Source of the DNA: Pyropia yezoensis
Taxonomy: Eukaryota > Rhodophyta > Bangiophyceae > Bangiales > Bangiaceae
Assembly (NCBI GenBank): GCA_009829735.1
Contig: CM020619.1
Span: forward strand, 1,928,590 to 1,992,589
Direction of reading: 5' to 3'
DNA: 64,000 nt
A model generated the notes under the pieces. The model did not search any database and had not been told where the DNA came from. It saw only the letters and a program-made list of their open reading frames with translations. The translations under genes were made by a program, and so were the position numbers. Of this stretch, positions 1-9,301 are shown in pieces; the stretch's first letter is position 1, and each line of letters starts with the position of its first letter.

Positions 1-1704
1 CACACAGGTTGGGTGACGTGCTTGGCGGTGGTGTATGGTGGCGGGAGCGGCGGCGGGCAGCGGGTGGTGTCGGGGTCGGACGACTACACCGTGCGGGTTT
101 GGAAGGTGGAGGGCGGCACGTGTGTGGCGGTGCTCAAAGGCCACACAAGTGACGTGACGTGCTTGGCGGTGGTGGATGGTGGCGGGAGCGGCGGCGGGCA
201 GCGGGTGGTGTCGGGGTCGGTCGACGGCACTGTGCGGGTTTGGGAGGTGGACGGCGGCACGTGTGTGGCGGTGCTCGAAGGCCACACAGCTCCGGTGACG
301 TGCCTTGCGGTGGTGGATGGTGGCGGGAGCGGCGGCGGGCAGCGGGTGGTGTCGGGGTCGGACGACTACACCGTGCGGGTTTGGGAGGTGGACGGCGGCA
401 CGTGTGTGGCGGTGCTCGAAGGCCACACAGATTGGGTGAGGTGCTTGGCGGTGGTGTATGGTGGCGGGAGCGGCGGCGGGCAGCGGGTGGTGTCGGGGTC
501 GGACGACGGCACTGTGCGAGTTTGGGAGGTGGACGGCGGCACGTGTGTGGCGGTGCTCGAAGGCCACACAGATTGGGTGAGGTGCTTGGCGGTGGTGGAT
601 GGTGGCGGGAGCGGCGGCGGGCAGCGGGTGGTGTCGGGGTCGGACGACTACACCGTGCGGGTTTGGGAGGTGGACGGCGGCACGTGTGTGGCGGTGCTCG
701 AAGGCCACACAGATTGGGTGAGGTGCTTGGCGGTGGTGTATGGTGGCGGGAGCGGCGGCGGGCAGCGGGTGGTGTCGGGGTCGGACGACGGCACTGTGCG
801 AGTTTGGGAGGTGGACGGCGGCACGTGTGTGGCGGTGCTCGAAGGCCACACAGATTGGGTGAGGTGCTTGGCGGTGGTGGATGGTGGCGGGAGCGGCGGC
901 GGGCAGCGGGTGGTGTCGGGGTCGCACGACTACACCGTGCGGGTTTGGGAGGTGGACGGCGGCACGTGTGTGGCGGTGCTCAAAGGCCACACAAGTGACG
1001 TGACGTGCTTGGCGGTGGTGGATGGTGGCGGGAGCGGCGGCGGGCAGCGGGTGGTGTCGGGGTCGGTCGACGGCACTGTGCGGGTTTGGGAGGTGGACGG
1101 CGGCACGTGTGTGGCGGTGCTCGAAGGCCACACAGCTCCGGTGACGTGCCTTGCGGTGGTGGATGGTGGCGGGAGCGGCGGCGGGCAGCGGGTGGTGTCG
1201 GGGTCGGACGACTACACCGTGCGGGTTTGGGAGGTGGACGGCGGCACGTGTGTGGCGGTGCTCGAAGGCCACACAGATTGGGTGAGGTGCTTGGCGGTGG
1301 TGTATGGTGGCGGGAGCGGCGGCGGGCAGCGGGTGGTGTCGGGGTCGGACGACGGCACTGTGCGGGTTTGGGAGGTGGACGGCGGCACGTGTGTGGCGGT
1401 GCTCGAAGGCCACACAGCTCCGGTGACGTGCCTTGCGGTGGTGTATGGTGGCGGGAGCGGCGGCGGGCAGCGGGTGGTGTCGGGGTCGGGCGACGGCACT
1501 GTGCGGGTTTGGGAGGTGGACGGCGGCACGTGTGTGGCGGTGCTCGAAGGCCACACAGGTTGGGTGAGGTGCTTGGCGGTGGTGTATGGTGGCGGGAGCG
1601 GCGGCGGGCAGCGGGTGGTGTCGGGGTCGGACGACGGCACTGTGCGGGTTTGGGAGGTGGACGGCAGCACGTGTGTGGCTGTGGTTGAGGACTTCGGTTG
1701 TATG
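1..1704 (+). repeat. 141-bp coding tandem repeat (12 units) inside the WD40 gene
   Basis: The unit is exactly 141 bp (47 codons) and repeats in frame. Most units differ at only a few codons: the residue after CLAVV (Tyr or Asp), two residues flanking the Asp of the SGS-x-D-x turn (Asp/Val/His/Gly and Tyr/Gly), and the dipeptide before the next unit (SD, AP, DW, GW). Units 1-4 match units 7-10, giving a second period of 846 bp, and units 3-4 match 5-6 (282 bp). Confidence 0.9.
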
Positions 1705-2088
1705 GTGAGCTCCTTGGCGCTGCTGGATGGTGACGGGAGTGATGGCGGGCGGCGGCCGGCGTCGGGCTCGCCCGAGGGCGATGGGCGTTTGGGGCAGGTC
1801 GATGGCGATCCCTCGCGGGCTCTCCTGCGGCACCAAGGTCGCCCAACTCCAGCACGCGTCGCGCTCTTGCCTCTGGGAAGCGCTTGCGCGTTGCCGGCTT
1901 CCTCTCCTCTCAGTGGGTCTTGCGTTTTTGTGGACAAGCGTGGCTTTTGTACGCTCCTCGACAGCACCGGTTACCTGCGCTTTCTCCCGGCGCCGCCGAG
2001 GGCGACTGGTTTTTGCTGCGTGTCGCCCGACGTCGTTGCGTGGGGGACGCAAGCCGGCCGTGTCTTCTTTGGCCGCGTCGCTCCTTGA
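1..2088 (+). CDS. WD40-repeat (beta-propeller) protein, 5' end outside the window
   Basis: The frame is open from the first base (His-Thr-Gly-Trp of an earlier repeat), so the gene begins before the window. Twelve complete 47-residue units follow, each with the WD40 pattern: a GH near the strand D end, a VVSGS strand, a variable D-x dipeptide, then TVRVWEV. The Trp-Glu or Trp-Lys replaces the textbook Trp-Asp. Unit 13 onward is degenerate, and the last 100 residues look like decayed final blades (CVFVDKRGFC..., VVAWGTQAGRVFFG). A GGGSGGG loop sits in every unit. WD40 propellers are protein-binding scaffolds; no catalytic domain is visible here. The N-terminal part, which would tell whether this is an NLR-like receptor, a kinase or a plain propeller, is not in the window. 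The near identity of units at the DNA level is unusual for ordinary housekeeping propellers. The stop is TGA at 2086-2088. Confidence 0.85.
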   Translation, partial: HTGWVTCLAVVYGGGSGGGQRVVSGSDDYTVRVWKVEGGTCVAVLKGHTSDVTCLAVVDGGGSGGGQRVVSGSVDGTVRVWEVDGGTCVAVLEGHTAPVTCLAVVDGGGSGGGQRVVSGSDDYTVRVWEVDGGTCVAVLEGHTDWVRCLAVVYGGGSGGGQRVVSGSDDGTVRVWEVDGGTCVAVLEGHTDWVRCLAVVDGGGSGGGQRVVSGSDDYTVRVWEVDGGTCVAVLEGHTDWVRCLAVVYGGGSGGGQRVVSGSDDGTVRVWEVDGGTCVAVLEGHTDWVRCLAVVDGGGSGGGQRVVSGSHDYTVRVWEVDGGTCVAVLKGHTSDVTCLAVVDGGGSGGGQRVVSGSVDGTVRVWEVDGGTCVAVLEGHTAPVTCLAVVDGGGSGGGQRVVSGSDDYTVRVWEVDGGTCVAVLEGHTDWVRCLAVVYGGGSGGGQRVVSGSDDGTVRVWEVDGGTCVAVLEGHTAPVTCLAVVYGGGSGGGQRVVSGSGDGTVRVWEVDGGTCVAVLEGHTGWVRCLAVVYGGGSGGGQRVVSGSDDGTVRVWEVDGSTCVAVVEDFGCMVSSLALLDGDGSDGGRRPASGSPEGDGRLGQVDGDPSRALLRHQGRPTPARVALLPLGSACALPASSPLSGSCVFVDKRGFCTLLDSTGYLRFLPAPPRATGFCCVSPDVVAWGTQAGRVFFGRVAP

Positions 2089-2964
2089 TCCCTCGTTCCT
2101 CGAGGTGTTGGCCGGGGATCAATGTTTGTTGCTGCCGACGGCCGCTGCCAACCCCTCCCCGCCGCACGGTGCCAGCGGCCAAGGCTAGGCCCGTCGCGAC
2201 GCCCACGGGGCATCATGCCGCGTGCCGCACGCGCGCCTTGCCGGTCGCGGGGGGCGAGCCGAGCGTCTGTCGCCTGACGAGGCCACCCCGCCCCCGCCGT
2301 CGGCCGTCCGCGGCGCGTCATTGCGCAAGGCTCGCGGTGTGCTCCTCCTTCTTGCCCCCGCGCGCGCGCGCGCGCGCCCACCCGCCCGCCCGCCCGCCTG
2401 GGCACGCGCGCGCGCGGGGCCCCCGCTGGGTGGCGCCCCCGGCATGCGCCTCGGCCTCCGCCACCCCACGCGGCCTCGCGAGAGAGCCCGCATGCGAGCG
2501 GGCGGCGCAGGGGAGTCCGCTGCGGCTGCTGTCGCCGCCACCGCCGCCGCCACTGCCGCCGCTCCCGCCGCCGCTGACAATGGCACCCCCCGCCCCTGCT
2601 GCCGACACGGACGCTGACGCCAACGTTGGCGTCACCGCCGCCGCAGCGGTCGCCGCTGGCGCCAATGCTGCCGCAGACGCCACCGTCGCCCGCGTCGCCG
2701 TCCCGGCCGCCTCCGCCTCCGCTGGCAGGGACGCGCGCCGCGCACAGCGTCGGCAGGCCTGTCGGTAACGGCCGCTCTCGTCGGCAGCGGCCGCTGCGAC
2801 CGCACCCGTTGTGGTGATTGCGAGGGGCGGGCCGCGGTTGTCTACCGCTCCGCCACACCTCCTGCCGCCGTCGGAGCTTTGGTGGGAGACAGGCAGCGGA
2901 GGGGGGCGGGGTGAGGGGCATGGGGCGGGGTGACCTGGAGGAGCCAGTTTGTGCCGCTCTCTTG
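2089..2964. other. GC-rich stretch with no recognised gene
   Basis: Long overlapping open frames exist on both strands, but they have low-complexity Arg/Ala/Pro composition and no domain that I recognise; high GC alone explains them. The stretch contains an alternating CG run of 19 nt at 2359-2377 followed by CCCG repeats, which could adopt Z-form DNA. Confidence 0.5.
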
Positions 2965-2975
2965 AGAGCTCCCAT

Positions 2976-3453
2976 TACGCCGACAACATGGTTTTTTGTC
3001 TGCTTATCGCCAGCTCAGACGGCTATGAGGTGTTCTTTCGTTTGGTGTCACCATTTGTTCTGACAATGTCTGCGTCATTTGGCTTTGTCCGGTCAACATC
3101 GTGAGGTGCCGGCAGGTACTGTGCTTCCTGTAAAAGGCGGATGTTGAAGGGACGTGAGGTGAGGGATCCATTGGTTCAGACAGCGATTTTCATCACCTTC
3201 ACGTACCGTCAACATCCATTTTTTACAGGAAGCACTATGGTACTACGTGGGATACACCATTGGTGTACGAGTGCTCAAGCGCAACCCCCTGCAATGTCCG
3301 ATGACAACAAAAAATTTCGATACAGAAGTAGTGAACGTATTTTTGCACCGTGCTATCCGCCACCATGAGATTTTCTGCGGTCGTCACTCCATTTGCTGTT
3401 TGGTGTTGTTTTCTTCAGCTGCCAACCGTCACGACAACTTGGACTTGATCTGA
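2976..3453 (+). pseudogene. Diverged left copy of the array's conserved reading frame
   Basis: From 2976 a frame reads Tyr-Ala-Asp-Asn-Met and stays open to TGA at 3102-3104. From 3244 the homologous frame resumes in another register and is open to TGA at 3451-3453. In between lies a 119-bp insertion. Against the array units (4157 onward) the differences are one in-frame 3-nt gap and mostly conservative changes (Val/Ala, Ile/Met, Glu/Asp, Tyr/Phe, Leu/Phe). In the array units the same frame is closed by stops at 4142, 4373 and 4421, where this copy is open at the last two. The protein is not recognised. It has a hydrophobic stretch around FSLLLIAS. It is either a decayed gene or a chance frame under weak constraint. 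Confidence 0.4.
3120..3238. mobile_element. MITE-like insertion with terminal inverted repeats
   Basis: This 119-bp insertion is present only in the left copy of the array. Its ends form imperfect terminal inverted repeats of about 27 bp (TGTGCTTCCTGTAAAA at the left; the complement of TTTTTTACAGGAAGCACTAT at the right), continuing into a shared GGATGTTGA. It is flanked by GGTAC on both sides (3115-3119 and 3239-3243), a likely 5-bp target duplication. There is no coding capacity. The GT...TTTTTTACAG ends could also be read as an intron, but the inverted repeats and the flanking duplication favour a transposon. Confidence 0.65.
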
Positions 3454-3972
3454 AGGGCTTCTCAGCGGTAGACTGTGACGGTGCATCAAGCGCTGTGCAA
3501 TAGATAGGGGTAAAACCTCCCCACATTGTGCTACGCAGCGCTTTTTGGATTGGGAGGGGGAAGCGCAGTCACGAATCTTCTGTCACTGTGCAATAGGAAT
3601 CGGACTTTCCAGATGAATCGATTGACGTCGAATATGATATTCTTTCTGTCATGCACACCGGGCGACTGGCGCTCGAGTGATTGTAACACGGTACAGAGGT
3701 AACCCTTCATCAAATTCAATCTTTCCGGAATCAATCCATTTGAATGTCACTTCCCTCAGACGGACTCCTCGGCGTCCCAGCAGTGTCTCTGATTGGCTGA
3801 GAGCCCATCTGGGAGAGTGAGTCTCGGTCCCCCATGACAGAATTCAGAAATCAGCAATAACACGGTACAAAAGTAACCGTTCATAAGTTCAATCTTTCCA
3901 GAATCAGTCGAATCAAAGGTTTCTTCCCTCAAACAGATTCCTCACCGTCCACTGCGCTTCACGAACGAGATG

Positions 3973-3992
3973 CCTCCACTGGAGGATAAAAG
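3973..3992 (+). promoter_or_regulatory. TATA-like promoter in each array unit
   Basis: The palindrome CCTCCACTGGAGG (3973-3985) runs directly into GATAAAAG (3985-3992). The first downstream ATG is at 4022, about 30 nt beyond, the usual TATA-to-start spacing. The same arrangement recurs every 1549 bp (5522, 7071 and 8620). Activity is inferred from sequence only. Confidence 0.4.
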
Positions 3993-4021
3993 CGCGGACT
4001 TTCGACCTGCGCACTACCTCA

Positions 4022-4144
4022 ATGCCTTCTAAACGTGTATTGCGCCCTTTCGCAGATAATGCCACGCGCGCACCACGGGGAACCACACCACCGCTCTTAC
4101 GCTCGTTACGACAGATGGTCCACGAAGCAGCCTTACTTCTCTAG
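4022..4144 (+). CDS. Hypothetical 40-residue ORF of the array unit (copies at 5571, 7120, 8669)
   Basis: ATG at 4022 follows the TATA-like box by about 30 nt and opens a basic 40-residue frame (MPSKRVLRPFADN at the start, an amphipathic LLRSLRQMVHEAALLL at the end), closed by TAG at 4142-4144. The same frame continues open for 76 more codons to TAA at 4373-4375, so only one stop interrupts 117 codons. An acceptor-like CTTACTTCTCTAG ends at the TAG, so the downstream part may instead be a separate exon. I recognise no family. Copies at 5571-5693, 7120-7242 and 8669-8791 are the same; only the first three units keep the whole downstream frame. Confidence 0.3.
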   Translation: MPSKRVLRPFADNATRAPRGTTPPLLRSLRQMVHEAALLL

Positions 4145-7100
4145 AGAGCGTCCCTGTACGTCGACAACATCGTTTTTTCCCTGCTTCTTATCGCCAGCTC
4201 GGAGGGCTATGAGGTGTTCTTTCGTTTGGTGTCACCACTTGCTCTGACAATGTCTGCGTCGTATGGCTGTGTTCGCTGGATGTCGTGGGGTGCCGAGAGG
4301 TTTTATTACGTGGGATACACCTTTGGTGCACGAGTGCTCAAGTGCAACCCCCTGCAATGTCCGATGACAACATAATATTTCGATACAGAAGTAGTGAACG
4401 TATTTTAGCACCGTGCTATCCGCCATCATAACATTTTCTGCGGTCGTCACTCCATTTGCTGTTTGGTGTTCTTTTCTTCAGCTGCCAACCGTCACGACAA
4501 CTTGGACTTGATCTGAAGGGCTTCTCAGCGGTAGACTGTGACGGTGCATCAAGCGCTGTCATTTCAAGGCTGGCCCATGCACAAACGGCTGTGGCCTCGC
4601 TTCCCAATTATGTTTTCATTATGACGCCGACGATGACATGCACACTGTGCAAACACGTACCAGATACGTGATCACACCGACTTGGCAGCACATGACAACT
4701 CTGCAACGAGGTTCTGAATAATGGTTGTAGACAGGCACGCAGGCGTGAAAGTTACGCACAGCTTCACAGCCACGTGTCTGGTGCTTGATCTCGTTTGTTC
4801 CAGCACCGTCAATTTCCATCAATTCGACCCGTGAATACCGCGCTGGATTCGGCTTCAAATCAACATTGATTCTGTTTGCTTTATCACTGTCCGTGCAGCG
4901 TGCATCGACGGTTCAGGAATGGACAACTACAGGTACATCCCACCTAACAAGAGGTGCGACAATTGGGCTCTGGCGCAAAGAGTCCGCTGCGAATCAGTAC
5001 AAGACTTTACATAGGACCACAGGGTCTTGGTCCCGTTCGGCCGGTGCAATAGATAGGGGTAAAACCTCCCCACATTGTGCTACGCAGCGCTTTTTGGATT
5101 GGGAGGGGGAAGCGCAGTCGCGAATCTTCTGTCACTGTGCAATAGGAATCGGACTTTCCAGATGAATCGATTGACGTCGAATATGATATTCTTTCTGTCA
5201 TGCACACCGGGCGACTGGCGCTCGAGTGATTGTAACACGGTACAGAGGTAACCCTTCATCAAATTCAATCTTTCCGGAATCAATCCATTTGAATGTCACT
5301 TCCCTCAGACGGACTCCTCGGCGTCCCAGCAGTGTCTCTGATTGGCTGAGAGCCCATCTGGGAGAGTGAGTCTCGGTCCCCCATGACAGAATTCAGAAAT
5401 CAGCAATAACACGGTACAAAAGTAACCGTTCATAAGTTCAATCTTTCCAGAATCAGTCGAATCAAAGGTTTCTTCCCTCAAACAGATTCCTCACCGTCCA
5501 CTGCGCTTCACGAACGAGATGCCTCCACTGGAGGATAAAAGCGCGGACTTTCGACCTGCGCACTACCTCAATGCCTTCTAAACGTGTATTGCGCCCTTTC
5601 GCAGATAATGCCACGCGCGCACCACGGGGAACCACACCACCGCTCTTACGCTCGTTACGACAGATGGTCCACGAAGCAGCCTTACTTCTCTAGAGAGCGT
5701 CCCTGTACGTCGACAACATCGTTTTTTCCCTGCTTCTTATCGCCAGCTCGGAGGGCTATGAGGTGTTCTTTCGTTTGGTGTCACCACTTGCTCTGACAAT
5801 GTCTGCGTCGTATGGCTGTGTTCGCTGGATGTCGTGGGGTGCCGAGAGGTTTTATTACGTGGGATACACCTTTGGTGCACGAGTGCTCAAGTGCAACCCC
5901 CTGCAATGTCCGATGACAACATAATATTTCGATACAGAAGTAGTGAACGTATTTTAGCACCGTGCTATCCGCCATCATAACATTTTCTGCGGTCGTCACT
6001 CCATTTGCTGTTTGGTGTTCTTTTCTTCAGCTGCCAACCGTCACGACAGCTTGGACTTGATCTGAAGGGCTTCTCAGCGGTAGACTGTGACGGTGCATCA
6101 AGCGCTGTCATTTCAAGGCTGGCCCATGCACAAACGGCTGTGGCCTCGCTTCCCAATTATGTTTTCATTATGACGCCGACGATGACATGCACACTGTGCA
6201 AACACGTACCAGATACGTGATCACACCGACTTGGCAGCACATGACAACTCTGCAACGAGGTTCTGAATAATGGTTGTAGACAGGCACGCAGGCGTGAAAG
6301 TTACGCACAGCTTCACAGCCACGTGTCTGGTGCTTGATCTCGTTTGTTCCAGCACCGTCAATTTCCATCAATTCGACCCGTGAATACCGCGCTGGATTCG
6401 GCTTCAAATCAACATTGATTCTGTTTGCTTTATCACTGTCCGTGCAGCGTGCATCGACGGTTCAGGAATGGACAACTACAGGTACATCCCACCTAACAAG
6501 AGGTGCGACAATTGGGCTCTGGCGCAAAGAGTCCGCTGCGAATCAGTACAAGACTTTACATAGGACCACAGGGTCTTGGTCCCGTTCGGCCGGTGCAATA
6601 GATAGGGGTAAAACCTCCCCACATTGTGCTACGCAGCGCTTTTTGGATTGGGAGGGGGAAGCGCAGTCACGAATCTTCTGTCACTGTGCAATAGGAATCG
6701 GACTTTCCAGATGAATCGATTGACGTCGAATATGATATTCTTTCTGTCATGCACACCGGGCGACTGGCGCTCGAGTGATTGTAACACGGTACAGAGGTAA
6801 CCCTTCATCAAATTCAATCTTTCCGGAATCAATCCATTTGAATGTCACTTCCCTCAGACGGACTCCTCGGCGTCCCAGCAGTGTCTCTGATTGGCTGAGA
6901 GCCCATCTGGGAGAGTGAGTCTCGGTCCCCCATGACAGAATTCAGAAATCAGCAATAACACGGTACAAAAGTAACCGTTCATAAGTTCAATCTTTCCAGA
7001 ATCAGTCGAATCAAAGGTTTCTTCCCTCAAACAGATTCCTCACCGTCCACTGCGCTTCACGAACGAGATGCCTCCACTGGAGGATAAAAGCGCGGACTTT

Positions 7101-8886
7101 CGACCTGCGCACTACCTCAATGCCTTCTAAACGTGTATTGCGCCCTTTCGCAGATAATGCCACGCGCGCACCACGGGGAACCACACCACCGCTCTTACGC
7201 TCGTTACGACAGATGGTCCACGAAGCAGCCTTACTTCTCTAGAGAGCGTCCCTGTACGTCGACAACATCGTTTTTTCCCTGCTTCTTATCGCCAGCTCGG
7301 AGGGCTATGAGGTGTTCTTTCGTTTGGTGTCACCACTTGCTCTGACAATGTCTGCGTCGTATGGCTGTGTTCGCTGGATGTCGTGGGGTGCCGAGAGGTT
7401 TTATTACGTGGGATACACCTTTGGTGCACGAGTGCTCAAGTGCAACCCCCTGCAATGTCCGATGACAACATAATATTTCGATACAGAAGTAGTGAACGTA
7501 TTTTAGCACCGTGCTATCCGCCATCATAACATTTTCTGCGGTCGTCACTCCATTTGCTGTTTGGTGTTCTTTTCTTCAGCTGCCAACCGTCACGACAGCT
7601 TGGACTTGATCTGAAGGGCTTCTCAGCGGTAGACTGTGACGGTGCATCAAGCGCTGTCATTTCAAGGCTGGCCCATGCACAAACGGCTGTGGCCTCGCTT
7701 CCCAATTATGTTTTCATTATGACGCCGACGATGACATGCACACTGTGCAAACACGTACCAGATACGTGATCACACCGACTTGGCAGCACATGACAACTCT
7801 GCAACGAGGTTCTGAATAATGGTTGTAGACAGGCACGCAGGCGTGAAAGTTACGCACAGCTTCACAGCCACGTGTCTGGTGCTTGATCTCGTTTGTTCCA
7901 GCACCGTCAATTTCCATCAATTCGACCCGTGAATACCGCGCTGGATTCGGCTTCAAATCAACATTGATTCTGTTTGCTTTATCACTGTCCGTGCAGCGTG
8001 CATCGACGGTTCAGGAATGGACAACTACAGGTACATCCCACCTAACAAGAGGTGCGACAATTGGGCTCTGGCGCAAAGAGTCCGCTGCGAATCAGTACAA
8101 GACTTTACATAGGACCACAGGGTCTTGGTCCCGTTCGGCCGGTGCAATAGATAGGGGTAAAACCTCCCCACATTGTGCTACGCAGCGCTTTTTGGATTGG
8201 GAGGGGGAAGCGCAGTCGCGAATCTTCTGTCACTGTGCAATAGGAATCGGACTTTCCAGATGAATCGATTGACGTCGAATATGATATTCTTTCTGTCATG
8301 CACACCGGGCGACTGGCGCTCGAGTGATTGTAACACGGTACAGAGGTAACCCTTCATCAAATTCAATCTTTCCGGAATCAATCCATTTGAATGTCACTTC
8401 CCTCAGACGGACTCCTCGGCGTCCCAGCAGTGTCTCTGATTGGCTGAGAGCCCATCTGGGAGAGTGAGTCTCGGTCCCCCATGACAGAATTCAGAAATCA
8501 GCAATAACACGGTACAAAAGTAACCGTTCATAAGTTCAATCTTTCCAGAATCAGTCGAATCAAAGGTTTCTTCCCTCAAACAGATTCCTCACCGTCCACT
8601 GCGCTTCACGAACGAGATGCCTCCACTGGAGGATAAAAGCGCGGACTTTCGACCTGCGCACTACCTCAATGCCTTCTAAACGTGTATTGCGCCCTTTCGC
8701 AGATAATGCCACGCGCGCACCACGGGGAACCACACCACCGCTCTTACGCTCGTTACGACAGATGGTCCACGAAGCAGCCTTACTTCTCTAGAGAGCGTCC
8801 CTGTACGTCGACAACATCGTTTTTTCCCTGCTTCTTATCGCCAGCTCGGAGGGCTATGAGGTGTTCTTTCGTTTGGTGTCACCACT

Positions 8887-9301
8887 TTACGCCCGCACCT
8901 GCCCCCTTCCGCGCGTGGGTGGCGTGCTGGGAGCGTTGGCCTCTTTGTGGACGACGACAAGGACGACGACGACGGCGGCGTCGGCGACAACGACGGTAAC
9001 GACGGTGGCGGCGGCGGTGGCGGTGGTGGTTGATCCCAGCGGGCGGCGGCGACTGACACGGGGGCGGGGGGGGTGACCGGGGGGTGTCGACGGCGGCAGC
9101 GGTGGCGGGCAAGAGGCTTAATGGAGGCGGGCGGCAGACGCGGTCGACCCGATGCACCGGCCGGCGGTGGCGGTGGCGGGGGCGACAGTGGCAGCATCGG
9201 CGGCGTCGGTGGCGGCGGCGGCGTCGGCCAGGGAGGCCGCGCCGGCGGCCGACCGGCTGCCGGCGCGGCCTCCCTGGTCCGCCGCCTTTGAGGCGGCAGT
9301 T
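8887..9301. other. GC-rich spacer upstream of the zinc-finger gene
   Basis: This is a junction from the low-GC array to GGC/GAC-repeat-rich DNA. No TATA box is evident. The downstream gene's frame is open leftward through an in-frame ATG at 9152, so part of this may be coding or 5' UTR. Confidence 0.4.

Larger units (their letters stand above)
2965..8886. repeat. Tandem array (macrosatellite), period 1549 bp
   Basis: The same sequence recurs at a spacing of exactly 1549 bp. Taking CAATAGATAGGGG as the unit start, units begin at 3498, 5047, 6596 and 8145. The last is cut at about 8886, where unrelated GC-rich DNA resumes. The stretch 2965-3497 is a more diverged left-hand copy that lacks about 490 bp of the unit. 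Complete units differ by only a few bases; for example the base at 3570 and its equivalents alternates A, G, A, G along the array. GC is clearly lower than on either side. Each unit carries two related direct repeats of about 55 bp (3675-3730 and 3858-3912), a CCAAT box in reverse (3792-3796), and a TATA-like box. Confidence 0.93.

Noticed and set aside
1971-2975. Long minus-strand frame overlapping the end of the WD40 gene
   Set aside because: It has low-complexity Arg/Pro/Gly composition, overlaps several other frames of equal length and has no recognisable domain; high GC explains it.
3502-3600. Spliced-leader or snRNA gene array with an Sm-like GCTTTTTGG
   Set aside because: The Sm-like motif does not follow the consensus, no U1, U2, U4, U5 or U6 core sequence is present, and the unit is far longer than usual.
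4022-4144. Histone-like small protein in the array unit
   Set aside because: The basic start and amphipathic helix are suggestive, but no histone-fold motif aligns.
4785-5165. 126-residue frame in each 1549-bp unit
   Set aside because: It crosses the unit boundary, is absent from the shortened left copy and has no similarity that I recognise; probably chance.
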